A DNA stretch of 64,000 nt, taken from Hermatobates lingyangjiaoensis. Its lineage: Eukaryota > Arthropoda > Insecta > Hemiptera > Hermatobatidae. The notes under the pieces are model-generated. The model was not told the origin of the DNA. It did not search any database and worked only from the letters and a program-made list of their open reading frames with translations. The position numbers and the translations under genes are program-made. Shown one piece after another: positions 63,011-64,000 of this stretch (positions are counted from its first letter, which is position 1; each line of letters begins with the position of its first letter). The stretch lies in the NCBI GenBank assembly GCA_026182355.1, contig JAPFBL010000070.1, positions 793,501 to 857,500 of the forward strand. The letters run 5' to 3'.

Positions 63011-64000
63011 CATGTAATGTATTGTATTGTATCGTATTTCAAAAAGTATACGATATAAAAATGCATACATTGAAGAACTATATATGTATTACAAATAAAT
63101 AATACCTCATTATAAAATATACCTGATTTTTAATCGTGCATATAGTAATAATTTATAAGAATGGATTTTTCTGTGTTCTAAAAAATTTTTTTTTTCACTG
63201 AAAAGAGAAAAGTTTTCGTATTTATCCTGCGGGAATGTAGTTGTGTGATATTAAAATTGAGTTGAGTCTAGTGGTGTATTTAATTCAACATAAGTTAAAT
63301 AAATGATGAGACGAAATGACAGTGAAGGGGGTCGTTTGTGATGAATTGTTGCTGAGCTAAGCTGTTTAAAAGTCCTTGGAGTTAGGGTTGTTTTTGACAT
63401 TAGCGCTAGATAGACGAGTGACATGTACATATTTAAGCAAATTAATTTGCATGTTTAGAAGTGGTCGGTTTTAGTGAAACACTAATCATCATGTGATGGA
63501 CAGTCAAGCGATTACGACTTGTGATATATCATCAGCTTGATCCATTAGTGAGAGGATTTGTTTCAGTGGGGGGGAGGAAAACACTTAATTTAGTGCTCTC
63601 CTGTTTATGTGAGGACTGTATTAAGCCGAAAGCAATAATGACAGACTTACTAATGCTTGCCTCGTGTCACATTGACGATATCTCCTCTTCAGTTTTTGAA
63701 TCATTTAACTCTCACTTATTCAAATAGATAATACAATTTATGAAATTCAACTCTTTTTCTTTTGCAGCATTTTAAAAACATTCAAAGAGAATTATAATCA
63801 TTAATGTTCGCATCACATTTATTTTTTCTAATGATTGCTTGTAGTTTGTTTTTCCAAAGTCCACAGTTATAGACCTTTACTACTATTCTAGGATTAGCCT
63901 ATCATTATCTATCATGTCTATCATTCGACACCAATTCTAGTGCACCTCTCCAGATTTTTTTCCTATTAATAAAACAAATATTCATAAATAAAGCTTCAAT
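63011..64000. other. AT-rich stretch without identified gene
   Basis: A 68-codon frame at 63521-63727 has ordinary composition (VLSCLCEDCIKPKAIMTDLL) but no family I recognise and no clear splice or promoter context, so it is left uncalled. Confidence 0.4.

Noticed and set aside
63521..63727. 68-codon frame with a Cys pair (CLCEDC)
   Set aside because: No family match or splice context. Kept only as a note in the terminal stretch.

Overview
This is a non-genic or intronic stretch of a large, AT-rich animal genome. No complete host gene is visible. The dominant sequences are Penelope-like retroelement (PLE) fragments, a Jockey/R1/I-type LINE, a tRNA-derived SINE whose 3' end copies that LINE, mariner- and hAT-type DNA transposons, and many (AT)n tracts and minisatellites. 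A TTAGG-like tail on the LINE and SINE, together with this repeat mix, points to an arthropod, perhaps a chelicerate. The lineage is an inference, not something I can prove from this window.

Layout. 1-4 kb: AT-rich with one inverted PLE module. 4.2-5.3 kb: 3' end of a PLE with its GIY-YIG domain, 3' UTR and hammerhead ribozyme, then two further modules. 6.7-7.6 kb: broken mariner transposase. 9.6-11.6 kb: cluster of PLE pieces from three families. 12.7-14.3 kb and 42.1-44.0 kb: two long copies of one DNA element with terminal inverted repeats (TIRs). 14.3-15.7 kb: inverted PLE pair split by a LINE. 18.1-18.9 kb: 22-bp minisatellite. 20.5-20.7 kb: perfect 192-bp palindrome holding two opposed ribozyme-like motifs. 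22.0-24.8 kb: mariner MITE, LINE fragment, PLE pair. 26.7-32.0 kb: PLE cluster, a 1.35-kb direct duplication and a 128-bp tandem array. 33.3-37.2 kb: possible exon, SINE, hAT element nested in another repeat, inverted PLE pair. 38.9-39.2 kb: candidate promoter and first exon. 40.8-45.5 kb: hAT MITE, long TIR elements, mariner MITE. 48.7-50.8 kb: 26-bp and 54-bp tandem arrays. 53-63 kb: more PLE modules, SINEs and a hAT MITE.

The main biological signal is the set of hammerhead ribozyme motifs. At least five sequence families share the order CUGANGA, helix II, GAAA, short self-complementary helix III, cleavage site, with pairing flanks that form helix I. They sit in PLE 3' UTRs downstream of GIY-YIG coding sequence, or directly upstream of PLE N-terminal coding sequence. 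Most occur as inverted pairs bounded by (AT)n tracts. Hammerhead ribozymes in PLEs are known; the palindromic pairing and the diversity in one window are the parts worth a second look.

Host sequence is limited to weak candidates: an Inr/CRE/CCAAT promoter-like block with a first exon ending in a consensus donor (39.06-39.16 kb), a possible exon at 33.27 kb after a strong acceptor, a minus-strand exon-like block at 26.2 kb, and a tiny GC-rich ATG-to-donor segment at 16.64 kb.
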